Shown here one piece after another: positions 13,083-24,117 of a stretch of 64,000 nucleotides of DNA (positions are counted from its first letter, which is position 1; each line of letters starts with the position of its first letter). The notes beneath the pieces were generated by a model, which saw only the letters and a list, made by a program, of their open reading frames with translations, did no database searches and was not told the origin of the DNA. The position numbers and the translations under genes are program-made. This DNA is from Arctopsyche grandis (taxonomy: Eukaryota; Arthropoda; Insecta; Trichoptera; Hydropsychidae). The stretch spans positions 6,002,001 to 6,066,000 of the forward strand of contig NC_135355.1 of NCBI RefSeq assembly GCF_051622035.1, given 5' to 3'.

Positions 13083-13086
13083 TTAA

Positions 13087-13346
13087 ATTAGATTATATAT
13101 AAAATCATTGAATTGCACGTATTTTGATATGTTTATATATTAGTGCCAATGTTTTTTAATCATCTTCAAATTTTTCGCCTACTACAGTTTAGAAAACAAA
13201 TATTAAATATTATAATATTATGCAATGTAAAATACCTCTAAATACGACACACATATTTCAATCTCTCGCTCTTGTCGGTGATGTTCAATACATTTGAATA
13301 TCTCGGGAGTCTCTGGATAACCGACCATCGTGAATGTCTTATACTA
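13087..13346 (-). pseudogene. Kinesin-8 duplicate: intron 1 end and a scrap of exon 1
   Basis: Matches 39725-39960 of the intact gene: the intron stretch tttttcgcctactacagttt, the splice-donor region of exon 1 (aatacctctaaatacgacac), and then a jump to ggagtctctggataaccgaccatcgtg, which encodes the residues just after the P-loop. Part of exon 1 is deleted in between. It ends abruptly at 13346, where a Helitron-like end begins. Confidence 0.75.
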
Positions 13347-13706
13347 TTAGTGTTATGCCCGTTGAAATTTCAACGGGTGGATTCGGAAACAAATTGATAC
13401 ATGCTTTAAAATAAAGTCACAATACGAATAGTAATAATTAATTGAAACTGGAACTGAATGTGAATCGGGATCCGGAACTGAAACAGGAATCCGGATCCGG
13501 AACTTAAACATGAATCCGGAACCAGCACTGAAACAGGAATCCGGATCCAGAAGTAATCAGGATCTGGAACTAAAACAGTAATCGAGATCGGGAATTGAAA
13601 AAGGCATCCGGATCTGAAACTGGAAGTATGAAATAAAAAAAATATTTCGATCAATTAACAATTTAAAAATGCGCAGTACAAGGTAGAATTGAAAAACTCC
13701 TATGAT
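13347..13706 (-). mobile_element. Helitron-like element, family with CCCGTTGAAATTTCAACGGG hairpin
   Basis: Read on the minus strand, the right end has the 20-bp palindrome CCCGTTGAAATTTCAACGGG followed by cataacaCTAA and then T. This fits a Helitron 3' end: a hairpin, a short gap, CTRR, and insertion before T. The interior holds degenerate ~24-bp units around atccggatccggaactgaaacagg. A sister copy with the same layout lies at 31584-31910, and shared sequence stops near 13706. No 5' TC terminus is clear. No protein is encoded. It is embedded in the kinesin-8 duplicate. Confidence 0.65.
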
Positions 13707-13740
13707 AATTGAATATGTGAATTAAACAGCAAATGTGTTA

Positions 13741-14100
13741 CTTGAAATCATGGAAGTGATTGCTGCCCAAACCTTCCCGCGTTGGTACCACAGAGTCGAC
13801 TTCAACAGCGGCCAACATGAAGTTGTGAATACGAATCCGAACTCCTAACCAATGGGAAGTCAACACGGGGAAACGTATCGTCGTCAAACCCATCGATTCG
13901 AGAATGCCCATCTTCGATCCCAAAGTAGAGGAAGAGCCATTCTTCTACCAGGGAGTGCAGCAACCGTCACACAACTATCTGAAGAAAGCTAACAAAGAAA
14001 TGCAATTTATATTGGACACTGTCTTCGGCGTCCAGGCGACGAACGTAGACGTCTTCAACGAGAGCACCAAAGACATCATTATTGCAATTCAAAACATCAA
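13741..14100 (+). pseudogene. Kinesin-8 exon 1 fragment in inverted orientation
   Basis: This plus-strand copy of part of kinesin-8 exon 1 carries the segment from the N-terminal leader to the start of the motor alpha-helix before the P-loop, with readable [15 protein letters not shown] and [18 protein letters not shown]. It is damaged upstream by frameshifts and a stop, and it stops before the P-loop, running into unrelated AT-rich sequence near 14095. Its orientation is opposite to both the intact gene and the other decayed copy, so at least one inversion took place. Confidence 0.9.
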
Positions 14101-14246
14101 CGATGATCTAATTTTAGCTCAATCTCGCTCTTTAGCTTAATTTTGATATTTAATTTCAATTTTTTAATTTAATTTTTATTTCGATATTTTGTACGCTACT
14201 GGTTTTAAAAGTTGGCCTGTGGGCCGTTCGTTGGCTTGGTGCGTAC

Positions 14247-15139
14247 TAGGGTTTCTGACCCGGGTTGACCCGGGACAGACATTCCCGGGAATTTACGGAA
14301 TTTTTGTTATCCCGTGTCCCGGGAATTTTTATCTCGAATCCCGGGAATTGGATTTAAAAAAATCTTGAAAACATACAACATTTTCACGACTACACGAAGG
14401 GAAATAATATATTAAATACACAAAGAATCGTAAAATATTCTCAAAAATTAAAATCGAAGAAAGACGAAGCCTAAAACTGATTTTTTTAACACAAATTTTA
14501 AATAATTCTGATTTTATACCCAACAAAACATTCTTTAAATGTTGTAATAAAAGCGAATGTTTATCCTACGGTGAAACTATTGTGAAGCGAGTATATCCTT
14601 CTTGTATTGACGATTCCACAATGGAAGAAACTCTTTTAGATTCGGATGAAGATGAAACAATTGTGTTTGTTTGACGATGAATGAAGAATTAAATAAGGAG
14701 TTATCTAAGACGAATATACAAAATAACCTCGACTTAAATATAAAAATAAATTAAAATATACATGCTGACAGGAGAAAAAACCGATAATTTAAAAAAATTG
14801 TTTTCGTCCCTTTTAACAATAAAACCAACTTCGGCCGAAACTGAAAGAGTTTTTTCCATTGCCGGAAATTTTTGTACCAAATCTAGAATTAGACTATCGG
14901 ATTCTCATTTAAATATTTTAGTATTCTTAAGAAGCTACTTTAAATAAGTTTACTTTCATAATGAAATTTTTTCGAGTTAATAGATATATTATGTATTGTT
15001 TTGTAAATAAATAAATAAAAAATATATTAAATTGAAAAAAATATATACGTGTGTCCCGGAAAAAAAATTTTTTTACGTGTGTCCCGGGATCCGTCCCGTG
15101 TCCCGGGAATTGAAAAAGTCCGGGAAATCAGAAACCCTA
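14247..15139 (+). mobile_element. hAT-type element with 8-bp TSD GTGCGTAC
   Basis: The termini tagggtttctgacccggg (left) and cgggaaatcagaaacccta (right) are inverted repeats starting TAGGGTTTCTGA. Exact 8-bp direct repeats gtgcgtac flank the element (14239-14246, 15140-15147). An 8-bp TSD and short TIRs are the hAT hallmark. Subterminal cccgggaatt motifs recur at both ends. The 893-bp interior contains only the C-terminal end of a transposase. The element interrupts the kinesin-8 pseudogene area; the pseudogene sequence continues right after it. Confidence 0.93.
14762..14947 (+). pseudogene. hAT transposase C-terminal dimerisation domain remnant
   Basis: A 61-codon frame contains KPTSAETERVFSIAG, TKSRIRLS and NILVFLRSY, the conserved block of the hAT C-terminal dimerisation domain (SA..ER.FS.aG ... 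R.rL ... fL). The zinc finger, RNase-H-like DDE core and insertion domain are all missing, so it cannot act as a transposase by itself. It sits near the right end of the hAT element, as expected for the 3' end of the gene in a deletion derivative. Confidence 0.85.
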
Positions 15140-15147
15140 GTGCGTAC

Positions 15148-15950
15148 GCACCATAATACAATAAAATATACAGGAACTTGCCTATATGGAATGAACTTCG
15201 CCCCATCGGTTAATTGATTGATACGATTACCAAGAGATAATAAGCTGCGATTTATATTGGCTCCTTATTTGAAACGATCTCCTTTGCAACCGGTAGCAGA
15301 AACAGTTCATCCTTGAACAGTTCATCGTCAGATACGTGATGCCGGGCGTCTCCGGATAGCCGACCATCGTGAAAGTCTTAACAGCTTCTGTAGCTCCGTA
15401 GACGAAGACAGAGCAATTATAACCCTCCATGAGCGAGGCGATGATGTTTTGGTGCTCTCGTTGAAGACGTCTACGTTCGTCGCCTGGACGCCGAAGAAAG
15501 TGTCGAATATAAATTGCATTTCTTTGTTAGATTTCTTCAGATAGTTGTGTGACGGTTGCTGCACTCCCTGGTAGAAGAATGGCTCTTCCTCTACTTTGGG
15601 GTCGAAGATGAGCATCCTCGAATCGATGGGTTTGACGACGATGCGTCTCCCCGTGTCGACTTCCCAATGGTTAGAAGGTCGGATTCGTACGCACACCTTC
15701 ATGTTGGCCGCTGTTGAAGTCGACTCTGTAGTACCAAAGCGGGAAGGTTTGGGCAGTTGTAAAGAATCCATGGTCTTCACTTTTAGACGTAGCCGACGAG
15801 ACCTGGGCGAGAAGGCTGCCTTCAGAGACTTCTTCAGCGACGACATGGTGTCGTCGTTTGCTCCGACTCCTCAGAAAATAGTTACTGACTTCGAAAGCAT
15901 TCAAAATTGCCTAGTGTTGCCACACTACAAAATACGTTGTGATAATAATA
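15148..15950 (-). pseudogene. Kinesin-8 decayed copy: exon 3 scrap joined to exon 1
   Basis: The left part (15160-15300) matches the exon 3/intron boundary of the intact gene, with the same GC-type splice donor context. The right part (15315-15846) matches exon 1 from the P-loop back to an ATG at 15846. Exon 2 and the introns are missing from between them. Two hits kill it. A 1-bp deletion near 15450 shifts the frame just before the P-loop. The P-loop itself is altered from GATGAGKT to GATEAVKT, losing two glycines required for ATP binding. The ATG-proximal 130 codons remain open, so the decay is moderate. The sequence upstream of the ATG also matches the intact gene up to about 15950. Confidence 0.93.
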
Positions 15951-16032
15951 TGAATTATTTATTTCATTTTAATTCTTTGATGTTTTCGCGGACACTTCAA
16001 AATAATTTACACCTCGTCTGGGACACCAATTA

Positions 16033-18262
16033 CACTGTTCGACAAATGACGACTTTTTTGGTTTAGAGACGAGATATGACTTTTCTTTTAGATATATGCC
16101 AAGTGAACGCGAATCTGGTAATAAAAAAATATTGATTGGCTCGAGATTCGGAGATATGTGTTTTTAAAATCGCGTGATTTTTCTATATCTTGGTGTTGTT
16201 CGGTCGATGTCTTCAAATTTGTCAATTTACTGTTCAAAACGAATATTGGAATCTAAATTCGGATAATTTATCTTTCATTTTTAATACTTTTTTGCTTTCA
16301 AATTTCTCAAGACTGCTCAAATCATAATGTTGAAGAAACCAGAAAAGTCACCCGAACAAGTAACATCATACAGACCAATATACTTGTTGCCTGCGATCTC
16401 TAAGCTATTCGAAAAACTATTATTAAAAAGACTCAAGCCCTTAATCGATGTTCCCGACTTCCAATTTGGATTTAGGTCGAAACATTCTACCATCGATCAA
16501 GTGCACCGTGTTATTTCAAAAATAGAGCAATCGCTAGAAGAAAAAAAGTATTGTCCGGCTTTATTTCTTGATGTCTCACAGGCCTTCGACAGGGTATGGC
16601 ACGAAGGACTTATCCACAAAATCAGCAAGTCATTACCTGGAAATCATGTCAAATTACTGGAATCATACTTATCCGGACGCAAATTCAGAGTTGCTCATGA
16701 GGAGGCATTCTCTAACTTTTTCACAGCCTCTGCAGGAGTACCACAGGGAAGCGTAATAGGGCCTATACTGTACCTGATATACACTGCTGACATCCCGACA
16801 AGCAAAGAGACATTCATTGGAACATTTGCAGATGACACAGTCATTATGTCATCGAGCGAGTCGCAGGAGGAAGCATTTGAACGCCTGCAGCGTGCACTGG
16901 ACAAGATCAGAAAATGGACCAAGGACTGGAAAATGAAACCCAACGAGCTAAAATCAATGCAGGTCACATTTGCACTGCGACGAAATAGTGTCAGCACTCA
17001 GACTTTCATAAACGGAATCCAAGTTCCACAAGCTTTGTCAGCCAAATATTTAGGACTGCATCTTGACTCAAAGCTTACGTGGAGGCATCAGATTAAAAAA
17101 AAAAATAGAACAGATTCGAATGAAACAAAGAGAAATGCATTGGCTAATAGGAAGACACTCCAAATTAGACCTACAATGCAAAAAACTGATATACCAGGCA
17201 ATCGTGAAGCCAATATGGACATATGGCATACAACTGTGGGGATGCAGTAATATCGAAAAAATGCAAAGATGCAAAACCAGTTTTTGAGGATTATCACCGA
17301 TGCATATCGCTTCGTCACAAATGAAGATATCCACAAGGACCTTAAAATCAAAAAAGTAAAAGAAGTCATCCGAGAATGCGCCGGGAGGCACGAGTTGAGA
17401 CTGCACCGTCACCCTAACATAGAAGCGTTGCAGCTATTGGACACAACTCACCAGCAGAGGCGTTTAAAGCGAAAAAAGCCTCACGAATTGGTGTTCTGAA
17501 TGTGAGAGATTCAGAAGCCCAATTCACAATTTTGGGGATGGAGTGATGATTCCGTAGTGCCCGTACATGATCTGAAGAGCAACGATATCACTGGTGATGA
17601 TTTATCGGGAATCGATAAGTTGGCACCAAAAAAAAAAAAAAAATTCTCCAAGTAGTCGTCCAGTTCAAATCAAAAGTCAAAAGTACGTTTTTTCACATGG
17701 GATTTTTTCCCAATATTAATGCTATTTCATATTGAGTATTTTCTATTGAAAAATGTTTATTAAAATAGTGTTCTGGGTACTCTATTTTTTGTTTTCATTT
17801 AAAAGGGTTAATTGGAAGTGTGCTGAATATTAAATCGGTAAAATTTCGAGCTAAAAGCTTGTATTAGTATTTACTCGTATACTAATACAAGCTTCAATAT
17901 CAATTTCAATAAACATGTTTCAATAGAAATTACTCAATATAAAATAGTATTAACAGTGGGAAAAAATCCCAAGTGAAAATAAGTACTTTTGATATGAACT
18001 GGACGGCTAATTAGAGAGATTTGAAAGCTGAATAGTATTAATAAGAGGTAAGTAAAAATGAAAGATAAAATACCCGACTATAGATTCGAAAATTCATTTT
18101 GAACAGGAAATTGACAAATTTTGAGACATCGACCGAACAACTCGAACAACAACGAATCTCGAGTCAATCAACATTTTTTTATACCAGATTCGTGTTTACT
18201 GGGCATAGATCTATAAGAAAAGTCATATCTCATCTCTGAACCATTTTTCAGGTCGAACAGTG
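16033..18262. mobile_element. Foldback element, TIR CACTGTTCGAC, TSD TTA
   Basis: The left end (cactgttcgac, 16033) and right end (gtcgaacagtg, to 18262) are inverted, and TTA flanks both (16030-16032, 18263-18265). The arms are long: 16033-16308 plus 17643-17880 pairs with 17881-18262, meeting at a ~40-bp palindrome centre near 17860-17900 (aagcttgtattagta and its complement). The left arm is broken by a LINE insertion at about 16309-17642. A 3-bp TTA/TWA target duplication suggests a PIF/Harbinger relationship, but there is no transposase to confirm it. A half copy lies at 56422-56925. Confidence 0.85.
16309..17642 (+). pseudogene. Jockey-type LINE fragment (reverse transcriptase to 3' end)
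   Basis: This 5'-truncated non-LTR retrotransposon ends in an A-run (about 17627-17642). The frame 16327-17250 carries RT motifs in order: SYRPIYLLPAISKLFEKLL, FGFRSKHST, ALFLDVSQAFDRVWHEGL, AGVPQGSVIGPILYLIYTADIP and FADDTVIM (catalytic Asp pair). A frameshift near 17095 moves the reading into 17063-17287 and another into 17269-17499. The latter has the Jockey C-terminus (QNQFLRIITDAYRFVTNEDI, LHRHPNIEALQLL, RRLKRKKPHEL). The endonuclease domain and ORF1 are gone. The insertion site is inside the arm of the foldback element; near-identical tttctcaag / ttctccaag flanks may be the target duplication. Dead copy. Confidence 0.93.
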
Positions 18263-18575
18263 TTATCGATTCTATTCATGAACATTAAAACATAGTTAAA
18301 CCATAACTAAAACCCACAATTATTATTTATATTATATAAACCTTGAACAATATTTTGAAAGTAGGTATTATTATTTATTTATTATTAAATAGCAAATTGT
18401 CAGTGAATTATTTAACAAAACTATAATTAGTAACCCTAAAATAATATAATATAATTCCAAACATAGCATTTCATTAAACTTACATATAATATACATAATT
18501 ACATCATCTTCCACAGAGGTATCCATTAACAACCCTCAAGAAAGCACCTCTAATGATCTCAGGAAGGGCATTGTA

Positions 18576-20354
18576 CAGTGGCGGACTGGCCATATAAGCG
18601 AACATGCCCGATGGCATGTGGGCCCCACTATCTATTAGAAAATAGGGGCCCTCAGTAAAATTAAATAACTTTTTAACTATTTCACGTGTGTAAATAGACC
18701 TAAAGTTTGGGTATTTCAACAAAACAAATTTCTTACGATATACAAAAACAACTAATACCTGCTTTAACAGCCCAAGGATCGGTTTACTTTTTTTATTAGG
18801 CTCAAAATGTAAGTTTCAACACTTGCGTGGGCCCTTTTGCCGGGCCCATTTCCAACGTCAATATTATGTATATACCAATACCTATGTAACAACTACCTAC
18901 TGAAATAAAAATGGTAATAAACAAATTTCCGTGAATAATATAAACTGAATTGCTTATAACAATTTTGATAGGACGATTCATCATCAACCAGCGGTTTAAA
19001 TTTACTTTATACTTTCAAAATAACATTTGATTATACTTCGACGATATAATAAGATTTAAATACACAATTTTAAACAGTTTCCGAATATAAAATCTATTCC
19101 TAATCTAGACACATCCATGTAAATAGAAATATAGGATAGGGGCCCCCTCCCCAAAATCCCGATTTTCGAGTAACATTAATTGAAAATATTATGCATTTTT
19201 TTCAGGGACGTAATTTGGGGGGAGGGCATACGGGGGTTAGGGGGAAAGGTCCCCTTTACTTTATTTTGTCTCAAAAACAAATGTGTAACGCTTATTTTTC
19301 CGAAAGTTCGTATATTTATTGTTTTCAAGAAAAGTTTTAAATTAATATTTTACGGAATCGGTTCAATCACAAATGGTTTTATTTCTTGTATTTTTATTTT
19401 ATTTACAGACGTCCATTCTCTCATAAAACAACGAATGAGATGGATTTAAACTTCATGTATAACGAATTCGGTCCAAAAAATTAGTTATTTAATAAAATTG
19501 CTTCCTGACCAAAACCTTATCAAATTTAGTACATAAAGAATACAAATATAAATTTTCAGCTTGATACGTTCAGGGGTGGAGTAAAAATTTTTTAGCTTTT
19601 TTTTAAAAAAAAAACACATTTTTCTACATTATGTAAATGTGATCAGTGATCGATTCTGAGTTCGAATTTTCGCATGATCACAAAACTTTATCTATTGTTA
19701 TTACGTACACATGTACATATGTACATAGATAAAGTGAAAAGACAGTCGGTAGAAATTAAGTTAATTGAGAGTTTTTTGGTGACTCAGTTTGATGGTCGAT
19801 TTTTGTCGGCCATGTGAAGATTTGTAGAAAAAAATTTTCGCCTGCGGCGCTTTTTTCCCTTTTTACATAATATTTTTTTATAATAAGTTTTTCAAAAATA
19901 AGCTTATTTTTTTCATATTTTATAACTCAATAAGGTGTATGCAAAGAATATTTTCCATTTTTATTCCGATATAAAAAAGATTTTTTGAAAAAAAATTCAA
20001 TTTGACCAATCTTTGCCTGCCCCCCCAAGAAAAAGCTGAAATGACGTCCCTGATTGTTTTCTACCGAAAGTAAAAGCCACTTTTATGCCGAATTCTTTTA
20101 TGATGCATTTTATTTACCTGGGACAAGGGTTAAAACGAAATATACAATGTAATTTATGGATCTATTTTGCTTTTGCCATTTTTCTTGTACCTAAATTTGT
20201 ATATTTCGATTTTTGAAAATTCTATTTATTTTTTAGCGTGATGGAAAGAAGAAAATTTTGTTATATGGGGGGGGGGGGGGGGGAATTTTTTTAAACATTG
20301 GGGGGCCCCCTTTGACTCCTGGCATGCACTGATTTTAGTCCCAGTCCGCCACTG
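18576..20354. mobile_element. hAT-type element with 8-bp TSD GCATTGTA
   Basis: The ends cagtggcggactgg and ccagtccgccactg are perfect 14-bp inverted repeats. Exact 8-bp repeats gcattgta flank the element (18568-18575, 20355-20362). It is 1779 bp long. Long frames are absent, so this is non-autonomous or decayed. Subterminal G-runs occur near both ends (gggccc near 18630, 18830 and 19140; G-run 20265-20283; ggggccccc near 20300). The interior (about 19500-19745) contains part of another dispersed repeat, the one whose complete copy is 24825-25996. The host sequence joins cleanly across it as a LINE ORF2. Confidence 0.92.
19500..19742 (+). repeat. Fragment of the actttatctatgta TIR repeat
   Basis: Shares cctgaccaaaaccttat, ttcagcttgatacgttcagg and gtgatcagtgatcgattctgagttcg with 25105-25200 and 25890-25996, and ends in tacatagataaag, the right terminus of that family. 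The left terminus is not present here. It lies inside the hAT element, so it was either carried or inserted there. Confidence 0.75.
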
Positions 20355-21019
20355 GCATTGTATATTTGAACACCTCTGTGGAAAACACTTCCTGCAGTTT
20401 TTGCTTTCTTAACTCTACCTATAATTAATTTATTCCTATTTCTATTTTTATAATTACGTATATCTCTATTCCTAACAATATGATTATTAAAATATTTGGG
20501 TAATAGATTCTTAGCTAGCTTATGTACAAATTTTAAAGACTATTTCTAATATCCAACCATTTCAATTCATCTAACATACTCGTACTTCTAACATTTTTAC
20601 GTTTCCTCACTTTCAAAATTGCACGCATTGCTCTATTTTATTTATTTATTTAATAGGAAATAGTCTATAGTTTCTTTTTTTCAAATTTACAAAATTGTTA
20701 ACAAAAAATAATAATTATAATATATAAAAAAACATTATAGAATTCACAAATCGGTGAAAGAAAAAAGAAAAATTTAAACATTAAGAAGCAAGAAATAAAA
20801 AAACAATAAAGTAAGATAATTACAAAAAGCAGAAAATAAAAATGTAACAGAGATAATAAAGTACTAAAAAATAAAATAATAATACAATAAAAAATAAAAA
20901 TGAGATATAAAAAAAATATAGAATCGCAGTTAAAATTAAAACAATGTTAATCATCAAAAAACAAATGCGAAGCAATTATTCTAGCTTGGTTCGAATTAAT
21001 AAATAATATAGTAAATAGA

Positions 21020-23747
21020 TCAGTCGGTCAAGATTCTCCTAGTAATAATTCTGAATTGATGTAAAGAAATACCGAACAGATCAACCTATTGCAGCTCCCC
21101 GTTAAACATACGATAAACCCGCTGCAGATAAGAATATTTTTGGGAATTGGTATTGAAGGAATTAAGTGAGAAAAGTGCAACGTGTCTAAAATATCTAACT
21201 GGGATCCTGAAATCAACCTTGCTCAGTAAATCAGAACAATCAATGAAAACATTTATGAGCTTAAAAAAGAATGTAGCATCAGTGAGTCGTCACCTGACAG
21301 AAAGATTGTCGAAAGATAGGATTTTTAAAATATCGGGAACAGTAGAATGGGTGTATGCAGGATAAAGATTGAGTAAGGATTTAATAAATTTAAGTTGGAC
21401 TTTTTCAATACAATCAATATAGGATAAATAAAAAGGTGACCAGATAATTGAGCCAAATTCAAGGTGAGACCTTACAAAGGAAAAATAAAGTAATTTAAGT
21501 ACATAAGGATCATTAAAGGGTTTTGTTGAGCGGAGTAGGAATCCAAGAGATTTAAATGCTTTGTTGGTTATGAAGGAAATATGTTCAAAGAAGTTGAGTT
21601 TGTTATTAAGTATTACACCAAGATCCTTAATAGAAGATGATGTGTTTATGATGGAGATGGTTTAATTGGTAGTTATAGGTGATAATAGAATTATTTCTAG
21701 TGAAATTTAAAATAGAGCATTTATCTAGATTAAGAAAAAGGTCATTATTCAAACAATCTATCCAGAAAATCTATCCAGATCTTCCTGTAGCTTATGACAA
21801 TCATCTATAGTGTATATACATATGTAGGTTTATAAATTTTTGTATCATCAGCATACAGTAGTATAGAAGAATGTTTGAAAATATTTTAAATATCATTAAT
21901 ATGGATTAAAAAGAATTAGATACCTAAATGCGATCCTTGTGGGACTCCAGAAGGATATGTCTAAGAGGATTTAAAACCATTAAGAGTTATGATTTGATGA
22001 CGGTTTAAGATGTAAGAAGAAATCCAATGAAAAAGATTTACTCGGATTCCGAGGGACCAAAGTTTATTGAGTAATAGGCGTTGATTGATTTTATCAAATG
22101 CTTTAGAAAAATCAGTATTAACGACGTCAACTTGAAATCGTTTGTCCATATAAGATGTGAGAGTACTGGTGAAATTAAGCAGATTAGTATCTACCGATCT
22201 CCACTTAAAAAAACCATGCTGTTCAGGTATAATGCAGTTTTTTAAATTAGAGAAAATGAACTTATGGATATTTTTTTCTTATAGAATTTTACTAATGATA
22301 GATAGTTTGGATATAGGACGGTAATTCTCAGTGAGATTCTTATCACCTTTTTTGTAAATAGGCGTGATGTAAGATAATTTCCAATAGTCAGGAAATTTAC
22401 CGTTAGACATTGAACGATTGTAAAGGATTGTTATAGGAAGAGATAATGGAATCACAACCAGCACCCAGATTAACATTGAGAGAACTGATATGACACAGTA
22501 CAGTAGATACGTCATAATGAAAATTAGATAAGTTACATGAAGAAGTATCTGTATTAGAGATAGGAAGGTTAAGGGTAGAATAACTATTGAAAGTGGAGTC
22601 AAAATAGTCAGCAAAAATATTACAGATCTCAGAACCATGGGATGCCGAGTTATTCCCATAATTCCCAGAGGTACTCTTTTTTTAATTTATATATGACCAA
22701 AATGATTTAGGATTAGATTTAATATTATTTTGAATGTGAGAAATATAATTTCTGAAGCAGATTAAAGAATATTTTTTAATTCGAGCTCTTAATAGTGAAA
22801 AATTTTGATAATCTGAGGGATTTGAATAAGTATTAAATTTTTTATGGAATTTGTTTTTTTCTTTTATTATTTTAATAAGAGACGATGTAAACCAAGGGAG
22901 ATATTTGGCACGCTTAGATTTAAGAATAAAAGGGACGTGGCATTCAATAATATTTTCTAAGGTATCGTAAAATTTTTTACAGGCTAAATCAATATTTAAA
23001 TTGGACAAAAGTGAATTCCAATTGATATCGCTTAAAATGGGAATAATTGTAGCATAGTCAGCTTTTCTAAAGAGGAAAGTTTTATTATAATTATAATTCA
23101 AGGGTGAAGATTTGTTGTAAACTATTGAGGTGCAAAAGGATAAATGATGAGAAAACTACTAATAGCTAGGTCAAGTATACGATTATTAGTATTAGATAAA
23201 AATTGTATTGATAAAGTTTATTGTAAGATAAGAATTGAGTAAAGAAAAGAGAAGAAAGATTAATACAATTGGAAGGAAATAAATGCAAATATGCAAATGG
23301 AAATAAGATAAATCGACCCTCAGGATAATTGGTTATTAGGTCAGATACTTTGTTTAAATGGGTAACTAATAGAGTGTGGTGAGAATTACCAGGAGGAATG
23401 TAAACAGTACAGATATTTAATTTAAAAATTTTTTTAGTAATGGTAATCCAAAGGTCTTCTGTAGGAGTTAACCAACTACTTTGTAAGACAGAGGATAGAT
23501 CACTTTTTATCGCTATGTTGACACCACCACCAAGTATCTGGTTATGAAGGGAATAATCTCTGTCACGCCGAAACACATGATATCTAGCATCGAAAAATTC
23601 ATTGTTATGAAATGAGTCGTTAAGCCAAGTTTCAGAGAGACAGATAATATCAGAATTATTAACTAATACATTTTGAAGAAAAGAGTCCGATTTAGTTCGG
23701 AGACCTCTAACATTTTGATAATAGATGACAAGACGATTAGAAGACAT
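21020..23747 (-). pseudogene. LINE ORF2: endonuclease and reverse transcriptase, broken
   Basis: The first segment (23747-23166) starts MSSNRLVIYYQNVRGLRTKS and carries APE endonuclease motifs (DIICLSETWL, LGGGVNIAI, CTVYIPPG). It is followed by a linker (23101-22682, ending NPKSFWSYIN). RT segments come next: ITPIYKKGDK and NYRPIS (22370-22310), VVNTDFSKAFDKINQRLL (22130-22060), PSGVPQGSHLG (about 21955-21920) and LYADDTKIY (about 21860-21830). The C-terminus has [13 protein letters not shown] and [16 protein letters not shown] motifs before the stop at 21020-21022. Several frameshifts and stops separate the blocks. All expected motifs are present in order, so only inactivating point damage is seen. 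Confidence 0.9.
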
Positions 23748-24117
23748 TAAAAAAGAAAAAAAATGTTATTTCTAAATTTAAAAATATTAACAATATAACT
23801 ATTTATTGAAATGTAAAACGTAAATAGAAATTGGCAGTAGAAAGAACACGTAGTAATACAGAAATCCATAAGCATAAATGTAAACAGATATGTACATATA
23901 AACATACACATATCTGTATCCATAGATAGTGATACGGAATTACCAAGCAGACCATTATTGGTGATACCAATTGAATTAAAATTAAATTAATAAAGTGAAT
24001 TATATAATTATTTGGCATATATGTGTTCATAATATAGTAATAAACAATGATAATCAATGATATAAATAACAATTCATGATAGAATCGAAAATAAAGTGTG
24101 TTCAAAAACATAAGTCT

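Larger units (their letters stand above)
18300..20636 (-). pseudogene. LINE ORF2 C-terminal fragment interrupted by hAT element
   Basis: Reading the minus strand across 20636-20363 and then 18575-18504 (skipping the hAT insertion) gives the end of a non-LTR ORF2 with an RNRDIRNYKNRNRNKLI-like basic stretch and then VFHRGVQIYNALPEIIR, a motif shared by the C-termini of many insect LINE ORF2 proteins. The reading ends at TGA (18504-18506). Upstream parts have stops. AT-rich sequence from 18300 to 18503 may be the 3' UTR. A distant relative is seen at 58530-58690. This is a different LINE from the one starting at 20640. Confidence 0.75.

Noticed and set aside
13406..13654. 82-codon frame with phenylalanine and proline repeats
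   Set aside because: Product of ~24-bp atccggatccgg units inside a Helitron-like element.
15596..16066. 156-codon plus-strand frame (and similar at 40085-40385)
   Set aside because: Antisense shadow of kinesin-8 exon 1; the two loci share it because the exon was duplicated.
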